Assembly (NCBI RefSeq): GCF_016097555.1
Contig: NC_054708.1
Coordinates: 23,263,334-23,327,333 of the forward strand
Reading direction: 5' to 3'
DNA from: Gigantopelta aegis
Taxonomy: Eukaryota > Mollusca > Gastropoda > Neomphalida > Peltospiridae
DNA: 64,000 nt
Shown here: in pieces, positions 21,601 through 32,189 of the stretch
Layout of the letters: each line of letters opens with the position of its first letter
Position numbering within the stretch: the stretch's first letter is position 1
Position numbers and translations under genes: made by a program
The notes under the pieces: generated by a model
What the model was told of the DNA's origin: nothing
What the model saw: the letters and a program-made list of their open reading frames with translations, nothing else
The model's database searches: none

Positions 21601-23101
21601 TAAATATAAATAATATTTTACCCATCATTAATAACTGCTAGGGTATTAAATTTGGTTCTCATATCAAATTAGTGTAATAATATTGAAGAAGGTAACGGTT
21701 AAATGGAAATAATATTATTTCAGAAACATGGAAGACTTCATTACGTGGACAGACACATCAGCCATTAGGAAACATGTCTTGGAATACAATGACCTTGTGA
21801 GTATCACAGCTTATTTTACAACTGATCTGTTTCAAACTGCAGACTCGAAAATTGATAACTTTGTTTTCTGTGTGTATCTAGCTCTGGGTGATCATAATAT
21901 TTCGCCAAATTATCTTAAAAAATGCAAAACCTTATAGCCATTTTCCAACAAAATATCAATTATTACACATATTTTTGTTCTGCGAAATTAAAATAAAATA
22001 GACCAGTTGTTCTTAAAATTTTCAGTTGTCGAATTTGGCAAGTGGCAGAGCTAGCCCTGATTATTCTGTATAAGCTAATAATAAGGATTGTGTGTAATCA
22101 AAGTCAGAAACATTGCAATTTAAACTCAAATTGAAGTGACTATTTAGTTTGTGATCAAAATGAGTAACTATGCAGTGAGTGTTAAAATGAGCTATTATTA
22201 CTCTGAAGTTAGTGCTTAAAATGAGCTACTATCATTTAGTGATCAAAATCAGCAAGTATTTATTTGGTGCTCAAAATGAGTAACTATGCAGTTAATGTTT
22301 TGGAAAAGGAAATGTATGCAGCTTGTTTAGCATTATATTTGGACTAAGATGTTAAGAAAGCTATTTCTCAGTCTCGAACACTGATCCATGGGTGACTGCA
22401 AGTCCTTTTTCATGGTCTGGAACCGATTCACAATCTTTGAGACCTAAATTATTTTTAATTTTTTTATTTTCTGGTCCCATGTGTTATTTTATTTTTTTTG
22501 TATCTGAAGCATCCGTCAATTTATTTTACTTGGAACAACTTTCATTTATTGTCCGTTTTTCTGCCACTTTTTATTTGTCTACATACATTAATTGGTGTGC
22601 ATTTTGAATCCCAGAACACTTGAACCAATCCAATCTGTGAAAGATCTCTGCTACTGTCAATGTTTATTCAAGACAGATGTGGTTCAACATTTGTCCCACT
22701 TGAGGATGCTAAGTTTGGCAGACGGGCTGTTTTCATGGAATACTGTCTTGTTTGTGACTCCCTGTCTGTTCATGAATTGATCCTAAAGAAAGTCTTGATC
22801 AATTTGTTGTAGTAATGGTCTATTGCAACAATTGCTTATTTATTAATATTATCTCGGGACAAGATTTGATTCCAATGGTTTCAATTCCCTACATCCATTT
22901 TTAATATTTTCTAGTTCAAAGAATACTACCTTGTTGTTGTTGTTAACTTTATTTAGTAAGACTTGACGTGATGATTTAATGTTATTATTTATACTTCTTT
23001 TACTTATAGTGGACATTTACTGAACATTTTATTTCTAAAAACACCTGAAGATTATTTATTTTCTTTCATTTCAGAGAGATGACTTTGACATCCTGGGATG
23101 A
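15569..23101 (+). CDS. IMP3: U3 snoRNP protein IMP3, 3' five exons (partial gene)
   Basis: IMP3 is a nucleolar component of the small-subunit processome that helps U3 snoRNA pair with pre-18S rRNA. Five exons (15569-15643, 18057-18136, 20193-20244, 21724-21796, 23075-23101) join in one frame with GT-AG introns of 2413, 2056, 1479 and 1278 bp. The product includes ITTKGSLALADKV, FCRRRLPVVMVR, an S4 RNA-binding stretch (NLRAAATFIEQGHVRIGPEV), DPAFMVTRNMEDFITW, RKHVLEYND and the end RDDFDILG. These follow the order and spacing I know for animal IMP3 C-terminal halves. About the first 80-90 residues are missing; I searched upstream and found no convincing exons, so they lie outside the window or are too short to see. 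The introns hold a TTAA foldback element, palindromes, a LINE piece and a SINE. Confidence 0.93.
15790..17033. mobile_element. Long-inverted-repeat (foldback) element with TTAA target sites
   Basis: 1244 bp in an IMP3 intron. Termini GGATTGTCTGTTATTTC and its complement are flanked by TTAA at 15786-15789 and 17034-17037. The inverted arms are about 390 bp each with roughly 450 bp between. Each arm also contains its own smaller inverted repeat built from the terminal sequence, for example 15790-15826 against 15903-15936. TTAA targets suggest a piggyBac- or Kolobok-type transposase acting in trans; no protein is encoded. Confidence 0.88.
17103..17190 (+). repeat. Direct repeat flanking a palindromic element, left
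   Basis: ATAATGATTCACTCTGACAA to ACCAGTATTGTAAAGAATA; related sequence at 17750-17841 with small insertions. Confidence 0.65.
17192..17348. repeat. Large hairpin palindrome
   Basis: Arms of about 65 bp (AAGACTCCATCATATGTGG outward ends) with a loop of about 25 bp; only a few mismatches between arms. Confidence 0.9.
17750..17841 (+). repeat. Direct repeat flanking a palindromic element, right
   Basis: Second copy of the 17103-17190 sequence; the two bracket the hairpin and about 400 bp of AT-rich DNA. Confidence 0.6.
18057..18136 (+). CDS. IMP3: IMP3 internal exon (80 bp), S4 domain
   Basis: Acceptor TTCTCTATTTCAG ends at 18056; donor GTATCC at 18137. Encodes RRLPVVMVRIHMAENLRAAA then TFIEQG, leaving one base of a His codon. 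Confidence 0.93.
18620..18695 (+). repeat. tRNA-like sequence, probably a pseudogene or SINE head
   Basis: TTAGCTCAATTGGTAGAG and GGTTCGAATCCCC look like A and B boxes, with CAT in the anticodon position. The anticodon and T stems do not pair properly and no CCA-proximal acceptor match is seen. Confidence 0.4.
19535..19970. mobile_element. Palindromic MITE split by a LINE fragment
   Basis: Outer ends CCTGGCTAGGGATTTTCAAA and, inverted, CCTAGGCCCATATTTTCAAA; both continue GCTATCTTA. The inner part (19838-19947) is a near-perfect hairpin around TCACTACAGCACATGCCATA. The left arm is interrupted at 19564. Confidence 0.75.
19564..19842 (-). pseudogene. Fragment of non-LTR retrotransposon ORF2 C-terminus
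   Basis: On the minus strand one frame reads RRQWGRIGYKLWKP, NITR, ALTWNP and GRRKRGHPKNTWRRDL, the typical tail of a LINE reverse-transcriptase polyprotein. Three stop codons break it. It sits inside the palindromic MITE between repeated ATCTTA sequences. Confidence 0.75.
20193..20244 (+). CDS. IMP3: IMP3 internal exon (52 bp)
   Basis: Acceptor TTATCAG ends at 20192 (weak pyrimidine tract); donor GTGAGT at 20245. Encodes HVRIGPEVVMDPAFMVT with split codons at both ends that match their neighbours. Confidence 0.9.
20363..20445. repeat. (ACT)n-like imperfect trinucleotide tract
   Basis: Irregular CTACTGCTACTACTACAAC units; a similar tract lies at 20755-20835. Confidence 0.8.
20491..20850 (-). 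CDS. Hypothetical reading frame, doubtful
   Basis: 119 codons on the minus strand. The first third is Ser/Cys-rich and only translates the trinucleotide tract. The remainder (WRKKIVKDFLPSQFSEP, FCSVDPPRGVNKHYLHVHVA, CRKARKRD) has ordinary protein composition but no family I recognise. It lies in an IMP3 intron. It could be a relic of a retroposed exon. Confidence 0.25.
   Translation of the reverse strand: MDGKCSNNGSSGCNSCSSNSTSGCSSCSSRTSSQGSRCRSPKSPIVEKEIFFMKECLVWRKKIVKDFLPSQFSEPNMFNQFCSVDPPRGVNKHYLHVHVASLLFSSVLPAACRKARKRD
20755..20835. repeat. Second (ACT)n-like tract
   Basis: ACTACTAGTCCTACTACTAC and related units. Confidence 0.75.
20876..21150 (+). repeat. SINE core with tail A, head truncated
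   Basis: Starts at CAGTGGGTCCATTGGGCTAT and ends with tail A plus (TTCC)n. Lies in the IMP3 intron before exon 21724-21796. Confidence 0.9.
21151..21723 (+). other. IMP3 intron, no other feature seen
   Basis: AT-rich intron DNA. Confidence 0.5.
21724..21796 (+). CDS. IMP3: IMP3 internal exon (73 bp)
   Basis: Acceptor AATATTATTTCAG ends at 21723; donor GTGAGT at 21797. Encodes NMEDFITWTDTSAIRKHVLE then YNDL, ending in phase 0. Confidence 0.93.
22130..22300 (+). repeat. Imperfect tandem repeat in last IMP3 intron
   Basis: Four to five diverged units of about 35-40 bp, each containing TCAAAATGAG or TTAAAATGAG followed by TAACTATGCAGT or similar. Confidence 0.6.
23075..23101 (+). CDS. IMP3: IMP3 terminal coding exon (27 bp)
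   Basis: Acceptor TTTCTTTCATTTCAG ends at 23074. Encodes RDDFDILG and stop TGA, the conserved IMP3 C-terminus. The 3' UTR follows. Confidence 0.92.
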   Translation, partial: RDDFDILG

Positions 23102-23286
23102 CAGAACAAGAGCTTTTATTTTTGTTGTTTTATAAATTAAAAAAAGCTGGACTCATGAAGTGTTTTTGTTTTTGAAAAACCAAGAACTCAGTGTAGTGTT
23201 CAGTATACTAACGTAAGTTAACAACATGGTGTGGTGTTAAATATAAGTACATATGATGAAGAAAAATATTGTGTGGTCTGTGTGAA

Positions 23287-23292
23287 AATAAA
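23287..23292 (+). terminator. Candidate IMP3 polyadenylation signal
   Basis: AATAAA about 186 bp after the IMP3 stop codon. Confidence 0.5.
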
Positions 23293-23528
23293 AGAATAAT
23301 ATTTTGTTTAATGACAGGCTCCAGATCTGATTAGCAAGAGAAGAAAAATAGTGCTGCCACATTGAATACTTGTACTAATTAGCAGCAAGGGATCGTTTGA
23401 TCTATACATGATAACATCTCACACGGTCAAAGTGCTTACTTTTAACTTTTAATAGCACTGTTAATATTGTGGATCAATAAAAAAAAAAAACAGTTTCGTT
23501 TATCTGACAGATTTATAAGAATCTCTCC

Positions 23529-23529
<1 letters not shown>

Positions 23530-23568
<39 letters not shown>
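23530..23568 (+). repeat. C39 homopolymer
   Basis: Thirty-nine consecutive C on the plus strand just upstream of a SINE core. Confidence 0.9.
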
Positions 23569-23599
23569 AGTTGCCCTTTTTATGGACATTATTTCCCAA

Positions 23600-23832
23600 C
23601 TATATTTCTCGTTCCAGCCAGTGCACCACGACTGGTATATCAAAGGCAGTGGTATGTGCTATCCTATCTGTGGGAAAGTGCATATAAAAAAATCCTTTGC
23701 TACTGATGGGGAAAATGTAAGCAGGTTTCCTCTGATGACTATATGTCAAAATTACCAAATGTTTGACATCCAATAGCTGATGATTAATGCATCAGTGTGC
23801 TCTAGTAGTGTTGTTAAACAAATCAAAAGGGT
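23600..23832 (+). repeat. SINE core with tail B, head lost
   Basis: Starts CTATATTTCTCGTTCCAGCC; ends GTGCTCTAGTAGTGTTG, then TTAAACAAATC. Confidence 0.88.
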
Positions 23833-23979
23833 TTTTTACTTCCCAACTAGTACTTGATGACTGGTTTATCAGTGGCTGTGGCATGTATTATTCTATGGGT
23901 GGGGAAGTGTATACTACTCTAATAACTGCTATATTTTTCATGCTGTGCTGTCTTTAAAGATTATTCAGGTACATACTAA

Positions 23980-24245
23980 ATAAGAAAGGACTTTTTGTTG
24001 AATGACTTCTCAACACATTTTAAACTGCAGCTATATGGTAACCTGTTTCTGCCACACAGACTACTTATTCTGAAGAACAGGAAAAAAATTTGTATGTGGA
24101 CTTCACACACGTAGGACAGTACACATCGTAACCTTTGGTATAACCAATCGTGGAGCACTGGTTGGAATGGAAAAAACCCAGAGCCTATGGAGCCTATTGA
24201 CCTTGCAAATCCACCGGCAAGTGCTCAACCAGTCTCGGGACATAC
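23980..24245 (-). repeat. Strongly diverged SINE, minus strand
   Basis: Tail A-like start (TTGAATGACTTCTCAACACA), decayed core and head end (CAAGTGCTCAACCAGTCTCG). Confidence 0.6.
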
Positions 24246-24464
24246 AGGACCGTATTTAAAAGTCTGGGTAGGGGACTGTCAGTCCAATGGTCTAGGTAAT
24301 AAAAATACATGTATTTGAGGGCCTGAATCTGTTTGTGGAAGAGTGGATCAGGGGTATGCTCCGACAAGAAAATGTTGAGATTAATGTGTTAAAATACATA
24401 ATTTCCAGCCTTCTGAACAGAGTAATAGGAAAAATTATGGTGGGCCAACCCTGCTTCCTTATTT

Positions 24465-24561
24465 ATCCCTCCAGCCAGTGCACCACGACTGGCATATCAA
24501 AGGTCGTGGAATGTGCTATCCTGTCTATGGGATGGTGCATATAAAAGGTCTGTTGCTGCAC
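24465..24561 (+). repeat. SINE core fragment
   Basis: CCAGCCAGTGCACCACGACT to AAAAGGTCTGTTGCTGCA, then stops at the first copy of a 32-bp direct repeat. Confidence 0.8.
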
Positions 24562-24593
24562 ACTAATATTTTTAGGGTTAAAATGGAATAGCA

Positions 24594-24890
24594 TGGTAGG
24601 TCTGGGATCGATCCCTGTCTCTGGGCCCATTGGGCCATTTCTCGTTCCAGCCAGTGCACAACAACTGATATATCAAAGTCTATGGTATGTGCCATCCTGT
24701 CTTTTGGGACGGTGCATATAAAAGGTCCGTTGCTGCTCCTCAGAATGAGTACTTATGAAGTGGTGACAGTGGATTTCCTCCCTCAATATCTGTAGACTAA
24801 CCACATGTCCGACACCATATAACAGTAAATAAAATGTGTTGAGTGCGTTGTTAAATAAAAACATATCCTTCCTTTCCTTGCTTACTTATC
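24594..24890 (+). repeat. SINE, part of head 2 with tail A, between 32-bp direct repeats
   Basis: Head 2 begins inside at GGTAGGTCTGGGATCGATCC and tail A ends AAACATATCCTTCC. Identical 32-bp sequences (ACTAATATTTTTAGGGTTAA...) lie at 24562-24593 and 24905-24936. Confidence 0.88.
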
Positions 24891-24954
24891 CCCTAACAAA
24901 TTTTACTAATATTTTTAGGGTTAAAATGGAATAGCAAATTTCTCTCTCTCTCTC

Positions 24955-25250
24955 GAGCTGGTCATAGCCCAGTGGTAAAGAGCTCGATTAATGTGCAGTC
25001 AATTTAGGATTGATCCCCGTCAGTGGTCCCATTGGGCTATTTTTCGTTCCAGCCAGTGTAACAAAGGCTGTGGTATGTACTATCGTGTCTGTGGGATGGT
25101 GCATATAAAAGATACCTTGCTGCTAATAGAAAAAGTAGCGCATGAAGTGATGACAGTGGGTTTCCTCTCTCTGTATCTCTGTGGTCCTCAACGATGTCTG
25201 ATGCCATATTACCGTAAATAAAATTGTGTTGAGTGTGTCATTAAATAACA
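24955..25250 (+). repeat. SINE, head 2 with tail A
   Basis: CGAGCTGGTCATAGCCCAGT start, a short deletion in the core, tail A ending GTGTCATTAAATAACA. Confidence 0.88.
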
Positions 25251-25261
25251 TCCCTCTCTCT

Positions 25262-25341
25262 CTGTGTGTATATGTATATATATGTGTATACACACACGCA
25301 CACACACACACACACACATCTTAGTGTATATATATATATAT
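25262..25341. repeat. (TG)n/(TA)n/(CA)n microsatellite
   Basis: Mixed dinucleotide run that formed the TA-rich target for the Tc1 insertion at 25341. Confidence 0.85.
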
Positions 25342-26837
25342 ACTCTTCAAAAAAGTAACGCAAAAATGAAATTTTCCTAATAAATATGGATGTGTGAAAA
25401 CATTGTGTTCCGAACGCTAAGTATGTTGTGTAATGGAGCGTACCAAATGCATTTTCACCAGCAAAGTTGTTTGGAATTTGATGACCTTGAAGACAGGTGT
25501 GAAAAAGTTAACAATCGAAAACCGCACCGGCGGTCAATTCGGCGATTTGAACGGTCGGCATGGTGTGCACGTGCAAGAGGCACAAGAAGCCCTATAAAAG
25601 TGCAGGGTTCAGGACTTAGCTGTACTCAGTTTAAAACTGTCAGCGTAGCTTTCACAATGCCAAGACTGAATGAAGCACAGAGGAACAACGCCATTGGACA
25701 ATTGGAAGCAGGCGAATCCCAATCGGAGGTTGCGAGGCTTTTCAATGTGTACCCTAGCACCATTTCAAGATTATGGATCTGCTACCAGGCGCATGGATCA
25801 ACATGTGACCTTCGCAGATCCGGTAGACCATGTGTCACCACTCCTACCCAGGATCGCTACATCCGGTTGCACCACCTACGCCAAAGGACGACCACGGCTA
25901 CCTCCACTCAATCTGCAATACCGGGACTGCGTAGGATCTCTGACCAGACTGTCCGGAACCGTCTACGAGAGGCAGGATTGCGACCCAGATGTCCTGTTAG
26001 AGGCGTGATTTTAACCCAGCAGCATCGACAGCTTTGACTACAATGGTGTCAAGCACACAGGGTATGGCCTCAAAGATGATGGAGACACGTGTGGTTCAGC
26101 GACGAATCGCGATTCATGCTCCGCAGACAGGATGGAAGGGCACGTGTCTACCACCGAAGAGGTGAACGTTTTGCACGCAATTGCATACAGGAAGTGGACA
26201 GATTTGGTGGTGGAAGTGTGATGATGTGGGCAGCCATCTCTTACAATGCCAGGACAGACTTGGTGCACATCAGGGGGAACTTGACAGCACAGCGCTATGT
26301 GGACAAGATCTTGTGCCCGTACGTCGTCCCCAACATGGCCAACGGCAACACTGTTTTCCAGCAGAACAATGCCTGTCCTCATACAGCGCGCATCACCACA
26401 GCCTTCCTAGCAAACAACAACATCAATGTTCTTCCATGGCCCTCCAAATCCCCAGATTTAAACCCAATCGAGCATTTGTGGGATGAACTGGATAGACGTT
26501 TGCGACAACGACAACCCCAACCTCAGACACTACAACAGATGGCTGCCGCTTTGGAGGCCGAGTGGGTTACAATTCCGCAGGATGTCATCCGTCATCTGAT
26601 TGCTTCGATGGGCAGGAGGTGCCAGGCAGTACTTGACTCTCATGGGGGTCACACTCGTTACTGACTGTACGTGACGTCAAACGGGACCTTGGGAACTTGG
26701 ATGGCTGTTACAACAGCCTCTGTCTATGTTGTTTATCTGTGTCAAATTGCAAGTTTCTGCCATGTTTCTTTCATGTATTAAACGATTTAGAAACATACAA
26801 TGAAAATCTGGCTTTGCGTTACTTTTTTTGAAGAGTA
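25341..26837 (+). mobile_element. Tc1/mariner transposon, complete but inactivated
   Basis: 1497 bp including TA target sites at both ends. Termini read CTCTTCAAAAAAGTAACGCA and its inverted counterpart (TTGCGTTACTTTTTTTGAAG). It landed in a TA microsatellite. Confidence 0.95.
25657..26664 (+). pseudogene. Tc1-family transposase with stop and catalytic change
   Basis: Same length as the copy at 132-1139 (335 codons from MPRLNEAQRNN). The frame is whole except for TGA at codon 127 (26035-26037), where the other copy has Arg; CGA to TGA is a typical CpG decay. The second catalytic Asp has become Asn (QQNNACPH instead of HDNARPH). FSDESRF and PDLNPIEHLWD are kept. Both changes should abolish transposition. 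Confidence 0.93.
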
Positions 26838-26869
26838 TATATATATATCTCACAAACTTCTATCTTTCT

Positions 26870-27307
26870 GGTTGCACTATACCAATTAATTTCCGGCTGG
26901 GTCAAAGTTCGAGGTGCACCAAACTTTTGATAGAGAAGTTAACACAAGTCCTGTGATTGGTTATAAATGTGAGTGTGTTGGTTGTAAAAAAAATTAGTTT
27001 CATCTGGGCTAAAAATGTATGCAATTTTATTTGATGTAGTACCACCGTGTCAAGTAGCCTTGTGCTTGGAACATGTATGGGGTACCTGTAAAAAAAAGTA
27101 CTCAAATTTTGTGCGAAACTAGGGGTGTTGCAGAAACATCTGGTTATACCGAAAATGAGCCATGAAAGGTACCATTTTCTGCAGTTAGTACTTTGAGGTA
27201 GGGGTTGTAGTACTGATATTTATGGGTCACAGTTTGGTTAATATATTGCATATAGTGTTTTTAAACACAAACGTTAACATGGGATTTGAATTGGTATAGT
27301 CCAACCT
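26870..27307. mobile_element. 440-bp inverted-repeat element, copy 1
   Basis: Termini GGTTGCACTATACCAATT and AATTGGTATAGTCCAACC. The interior is nearly identical to copy 2 at 28932-29385. No coding frame is shared and no clear target duplication is seen. Confidence 0.8.
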
Positions 27308-28931
27308 ATAGCACATATTCAGTGCATAATAAAAAAGATTATGATTTTTGTGATTAAATTAAATTAAACTACACTATTTGATTAATTATCCGTCACTCGG
27401 CCATGCAAGTTCACAATGACCTTGACCTTGACAATAATTACTGTGCATAGCTCTGAATGGAGTTTGAACAAAAATTAGCACTGAGGAAAAGTTGGTTTTG
27501 GCCTATAATTCATACTATAAAGATTTGAATGTTTTTATTTACATGGTGTTTGACTTGCATATACAACTGCTCTTAAATATGTTAATATATCTAGGCAGTC
27601 TGAACTTAGATTTTAATAGCAATTTATTTTTATATTAAAAATAACTTGTGCCAATATTGGGAGAATGTCTTTAACTTCTATAAACATACGGTAGTTAATG
27701 TTTCATGTGTGTACTTCTGATAGCTTAACTTTTTAAAGACCTTGATTTTTATTGTCCTTTTGGCATATTTATAGGGTGCTAAGTCATATTTTAGACAAAT
27801 TTGTAGTTTTAGGGGAAATAAAATTTTACTTTGAAAAAAAAACTTTACCAAAGCCATAATTAAATTTTTTGTCACTATTGTGCCTTCTGTTCTCATTTAT
27901 ACATAACAATAAGCTTGTTAAACATATCTTTAGGTCTCCAGATCAAATCTTTTTTTAAAATAATCACTTAGTTTGCTCCCATGAAGTGTATTTTAAGTGT
28001 ATACTAGATTAAGAACCAATTTTTCCAGATTTGATTATCTACCTTGGTGTAATTTGATGATTTATTTTATTGTTAATGCTGTATTATCCAATGTTAATAG
28101 CTAAATGATATGCTGGATTACAGATTGTAGGAATACATTCAATATACATAATTTATTGATCTGGATTAGAAAATAATGCAATAAAATAGATGTTCGGGTA
28201 ATTATGTCATTTAAAAACAGGTTTTTTTAGTAATGAATCAAAAATAAATATGCGAAAGCTGCATGATAATTCCAGATATCACAAATATTTAAAACCTCCA
28301 ACTACAGTAGGGTATACATAAAATATAGTCAGGAATATTGGTGGCTGCCAATGGTTTTGATGGTCCAATTTGAAAATCTGCATAGCTGATGGATTTGAAA
28401 TTCCCGCACATGGTAACTTGAAGATGCCCACACTCAGCATACAGGATTTCCCTCCAACAGTGATGTGCAGGACATTAAGTCATTACTTCATACAGATGCA
28501 GTCATGTTGGTTTTTCCTTCCTCAGACATTGTATTTTTTTAATACTGATATTTCTTTGATGTGCCTATTGAGGTCTTCATAATCTAGGGGTCAGTCAAGT
28601 ACATGCGTTTCAGTGGAATAAGTTTAAGGAGTTGAAGTACTCTGAATAGCCATACTGTCTCTACATATATAGCTGAGCACACACACTCATCTGACAGTAA
28701 ATATCTTCAGGAGTATTTTTTAATTTTTTATTATTTGTTCAAATATGACATATTGCATTTGTACAAAACTGTACAAAATACATGTGCTTTGTGAGGTGTA
28801 CATTACATTAGGTTGCACTGTAGAAACAACAGTTTCAGTGAGGTTGTCAGTTTATGTCAGAAGACACCAGATCCTGGTTGTCATAAAAACCCATGATTCG
28901 CCACCTTTTGAAACATGTATGTTATCAGTAT
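27308..28931. other. Intergenic DNA, no gene seen
   Basis: AT-rich; frames up to 72 codons without protein character. Confidence 0.35.
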
Positions 28932-29385
28932 AGGTTGCACTATACCAATTAATTTCCGGCTGGGTCGAAGTTCGAAGTGCACCAAACTTTTGATAGAGAA
29001 GTTAACACCACAAGTCCTGTGATTGGTTATAAATGTGAGTGTGTTGGTTGTAAAAAAAATTTAGTTTCATCTGGGCTAAAAATGTATGCAGTTTTATTTG
29101 ATGTAGTACCACCGTGTCAAGTAGTCTTGTGCTTGGAACATGTATGGGGTACCTGTAAAAAAAAAGTACTCAAATTTTGTGCGAAACTAGGGGTGTTGCA
29201 GAAACATCTGGTTATACCGAAAATGAGCCATGAAAGGTACCATTTTCAGCAGTTAATACTTTGAGGTAGGGGTTGTAGTACTGATATTTATGGGTCACAG
29301 TTTGGTTGATATATTGCATATAGTGTTTTTAAACACAAACGTTAACATGGTCGCCTATGGGATTTGAATTGGTATAGTCCAACCT
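28932..29385. mobile_element. 440-bp inverted-repeat element, copy 2
   Basis: Same termini as copy 1, with an 8-bp insertion near the right end (TCGCCTAT at 29351-29358). The 95-codon frame inside it is not preserved in copy 1. Confidence 0.8.
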
Positions 29386-30870
29386 TCGATTTCACAACCT
29401 CTCCCATATTCACACCAGTTATTTCCCCTGGCAACCCCTGACAACTTGCCAATAATACGCCAATCAATACGGAAGAAGGGTATTATCCGCATGGCATCAA
29501 CAAAGAATGCGAGGTCATTATTTATAGTCCGTCCACACACACGAAACAGAAATACCGTGTACTGTTGTAGGTAAGACAGTTTTGCATCTTTTTCTTATAA
29601 TAAGTCATTCAACATGTCATTGTTTTAGTGTTCCATTTGTACGACTGAAGAATGGTTATCACTCGAGTTTGTATCGCTGTCGGTACTAGAAGTAATCACA
29701 CGATGTGGTAATTTGTGTACAACATGGTTTATTATACGAGTTCACGTTGTGGTAAAACTTAGTACTGGACAAGAAGCGGTTGGTTTAGACTCCAGAATTA
29801 ATATTTCACCAGAACGAGAATGAGAAACATGAAATTCCATATTTACACAACATTGTATAACACTTCTAAAGTAAAACAGGATGACGCTAGGCGCGTAAAG
29901 TTCGATGATGCAATAGTTGCACAATAGAATCTTAATATTATAGAAGATGAAAATACATTAAATTTTAGTGTAAAATGGAACATTTGGTTCTGTGTATGTT
30001 GCCACTCAAACAATATCTCGAATGCCCTTTAGCACTACCAGTATTATCTTTACTACAACGCAGTAATTCTTGTTGTGTTGTTAGGTCGAAGGTAAAGGTA
30101 AAGGACACGGTTGATTAACAATAGTTACCTGGTTTCCCCGACAGTCATTCGTAAACTATCCGGAACTGTCCACCTGGCTCTATATTATTTCACTCGGACC
30201 ATATCCATGGTACGTTAGATAAAACAAACATAACATACTCTATACAGTGTTAGCAACATTAAACATTCAACATTTCCAGTGGGGAAGCAATAATGAAATA
30301 ATATGATGTATACATATATATATACATATATACATACATGTATATAACTACATACATTTATTTCATTTAAATACATATGCATACTCATACATCTGTAAAA
30401 TGTCATGTTTTCATTACATCATTTTATAACTGTTATATACTGAAAAAATATTGATTTATATTAATAAATAATATCTTCATTTTAATAGGCCTAACACTGA
30501 ATTTTTTTTGCAGTAATAGCTAGATAAATAACGTTTTCTAAGATCATTTAATATATTGCATTCAAATAAGAAATGGAATTCGTTGCTGATACAGTTTTTT
30601 TTTATTTATTACAAATACAGCATATTCGTTAGTATCTTCAAATCTTTGGTATATTCCACCATCTTCCGGTTTCAATTGGTAGGTTATGATTACTAGTATA
30701 TTAAATACGTGATACTGAAACAACAAATATTAAGACGTACTCAGTTTAATCAACACTAATGACGTAATGTTATTATTGAATGATTGTTTTTGAATGTTTT
30801 GTTTTGCTATCTCTACCCCCCTTCTTTAACGTAATTTGAAATTGTTTACATACTAAATTTATTAATTGCT
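29386..30870. other. Intergenic DNA; possible upstream exon region
   Basis: The start (29390-29570) is less AT-rich and ends in a GTAAGA donor-like site at 29571, which could be a 5' exon of the ASB-like gene, but nothing proves it. The rest is AT-rich, with a TATA/CATA run at 30308-30345. Confidence 0.25.
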
Positions 30871-30875
30871 ACAAA

Positions 30876-30909
30876 GGGGGGGGGGGATGTGCCCCCCACG
30901 CCTTTGTAG
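30876..30909. repeat. G-run hairpin
   Basis: ACAAAGG, then a run of G, GATGTG, a run of C, and CCTTTGT: an inverted repeat around a G/C homopolymer. Confidence 0.6.
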
Positions 30910-31132
30910 CAGCAGCGATGTTTTTAATTTTTTTAATTTATGCGTGTGTGCCCGCACCCGACCCCACTTTTTGGCATCTTTCTAAGCCCGTGATGAAGAT
31001 AACTGCATTTTACCGACTTTGGTAGCGCAGTGGTTAAGTCATAGGACTCCAGGCTAGTTTATGCGTGTGTGCCCGCTCCCGACCCCACTTTTTGGCATCT
31101 TTCTAAGCCCGTGATGAAATAACTGCATTTTA

Positions 31133-31454
<322 letters not shown>

Positions 31455-31475
<21 letters not shown>

Positions 31476-31605
31476 GACATGGGCTATTGTTTGGTTGTTG
31501 GTGGTTAATCAGAGAGCAGACAGTGTAGTGACTTTACGCCTGCTTGTTAACACTGACTGGGCGGGAGCCTGTACTGGGATACGAACACAGTAACTAGTAG
31601 ACACC
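31455..31605 (-). repeat. Diverged copy of second SINE family, minus
   Basis: CCAGGACATGGGCTA to GGCGGGAGCCTGTACTGGGA and onward; facing the copy at 31133-31475. Confidence 0.5.
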
Positions 31606-32189
31606 TGATGGCATTCCGTGTGAAATTAATATATCTTCAGCATGGAATACATCACTGTTGCAGCCAATGGGCTACTTGTAGGCGATAAGTTCCAATGAAA
31701 AGAATGCTCATTTTCTTTTTATTATCTTTTGGGCAACTAAAATGATTTGATTGGTATGCTAGGGTCAGACTACTAACTGACACGACAGTTGGCCAATTTG
31801 CCAATCACTCGACTTTTACGACTGTCCAGTTACTAGTCTTATCGCTCTTACAACTCGATTCATCGTCGTACACAACTCCTACGACCGATTCGTTGTTAAT
31901 CCTAGCTCACCCGTCTAAGTCGGGAGTGTGCTAAATTAGAACGCAGCTGTCGAGTTGGCCATCTCCGTCGTGACAGTTGACAGTCTGAAACTAGCATTAG
32001 GTTATGCAATACTGAAATGGGGTCCGACTTCCATAATTACGGTGCAAAAACAAGTTTTTGTTTTGTTTTGTTTTTTGGACCGCATACGGAAGTGACTGGA
32101 GGGCTTCTCTGTGTTACAAGCATGTAGTATGCCCAAGGCAGGACACTTTTAATACTGAAGCAGGACTGAAGGAACTTGCCCTGAAATTC

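Noticed and set aside
28977..29264. 95-codon frame
   Set aside because: Lies in the second copy of an inverted-repeat element and is not preserved in the first copy.
29390..29575. First exon of the ASB-like gene with coding start
   Set aside because: An ATG and donor are present but joining to the acceptor at 32925 would put the downstream sequence out of frame; kept only as a possible untranslated exon.
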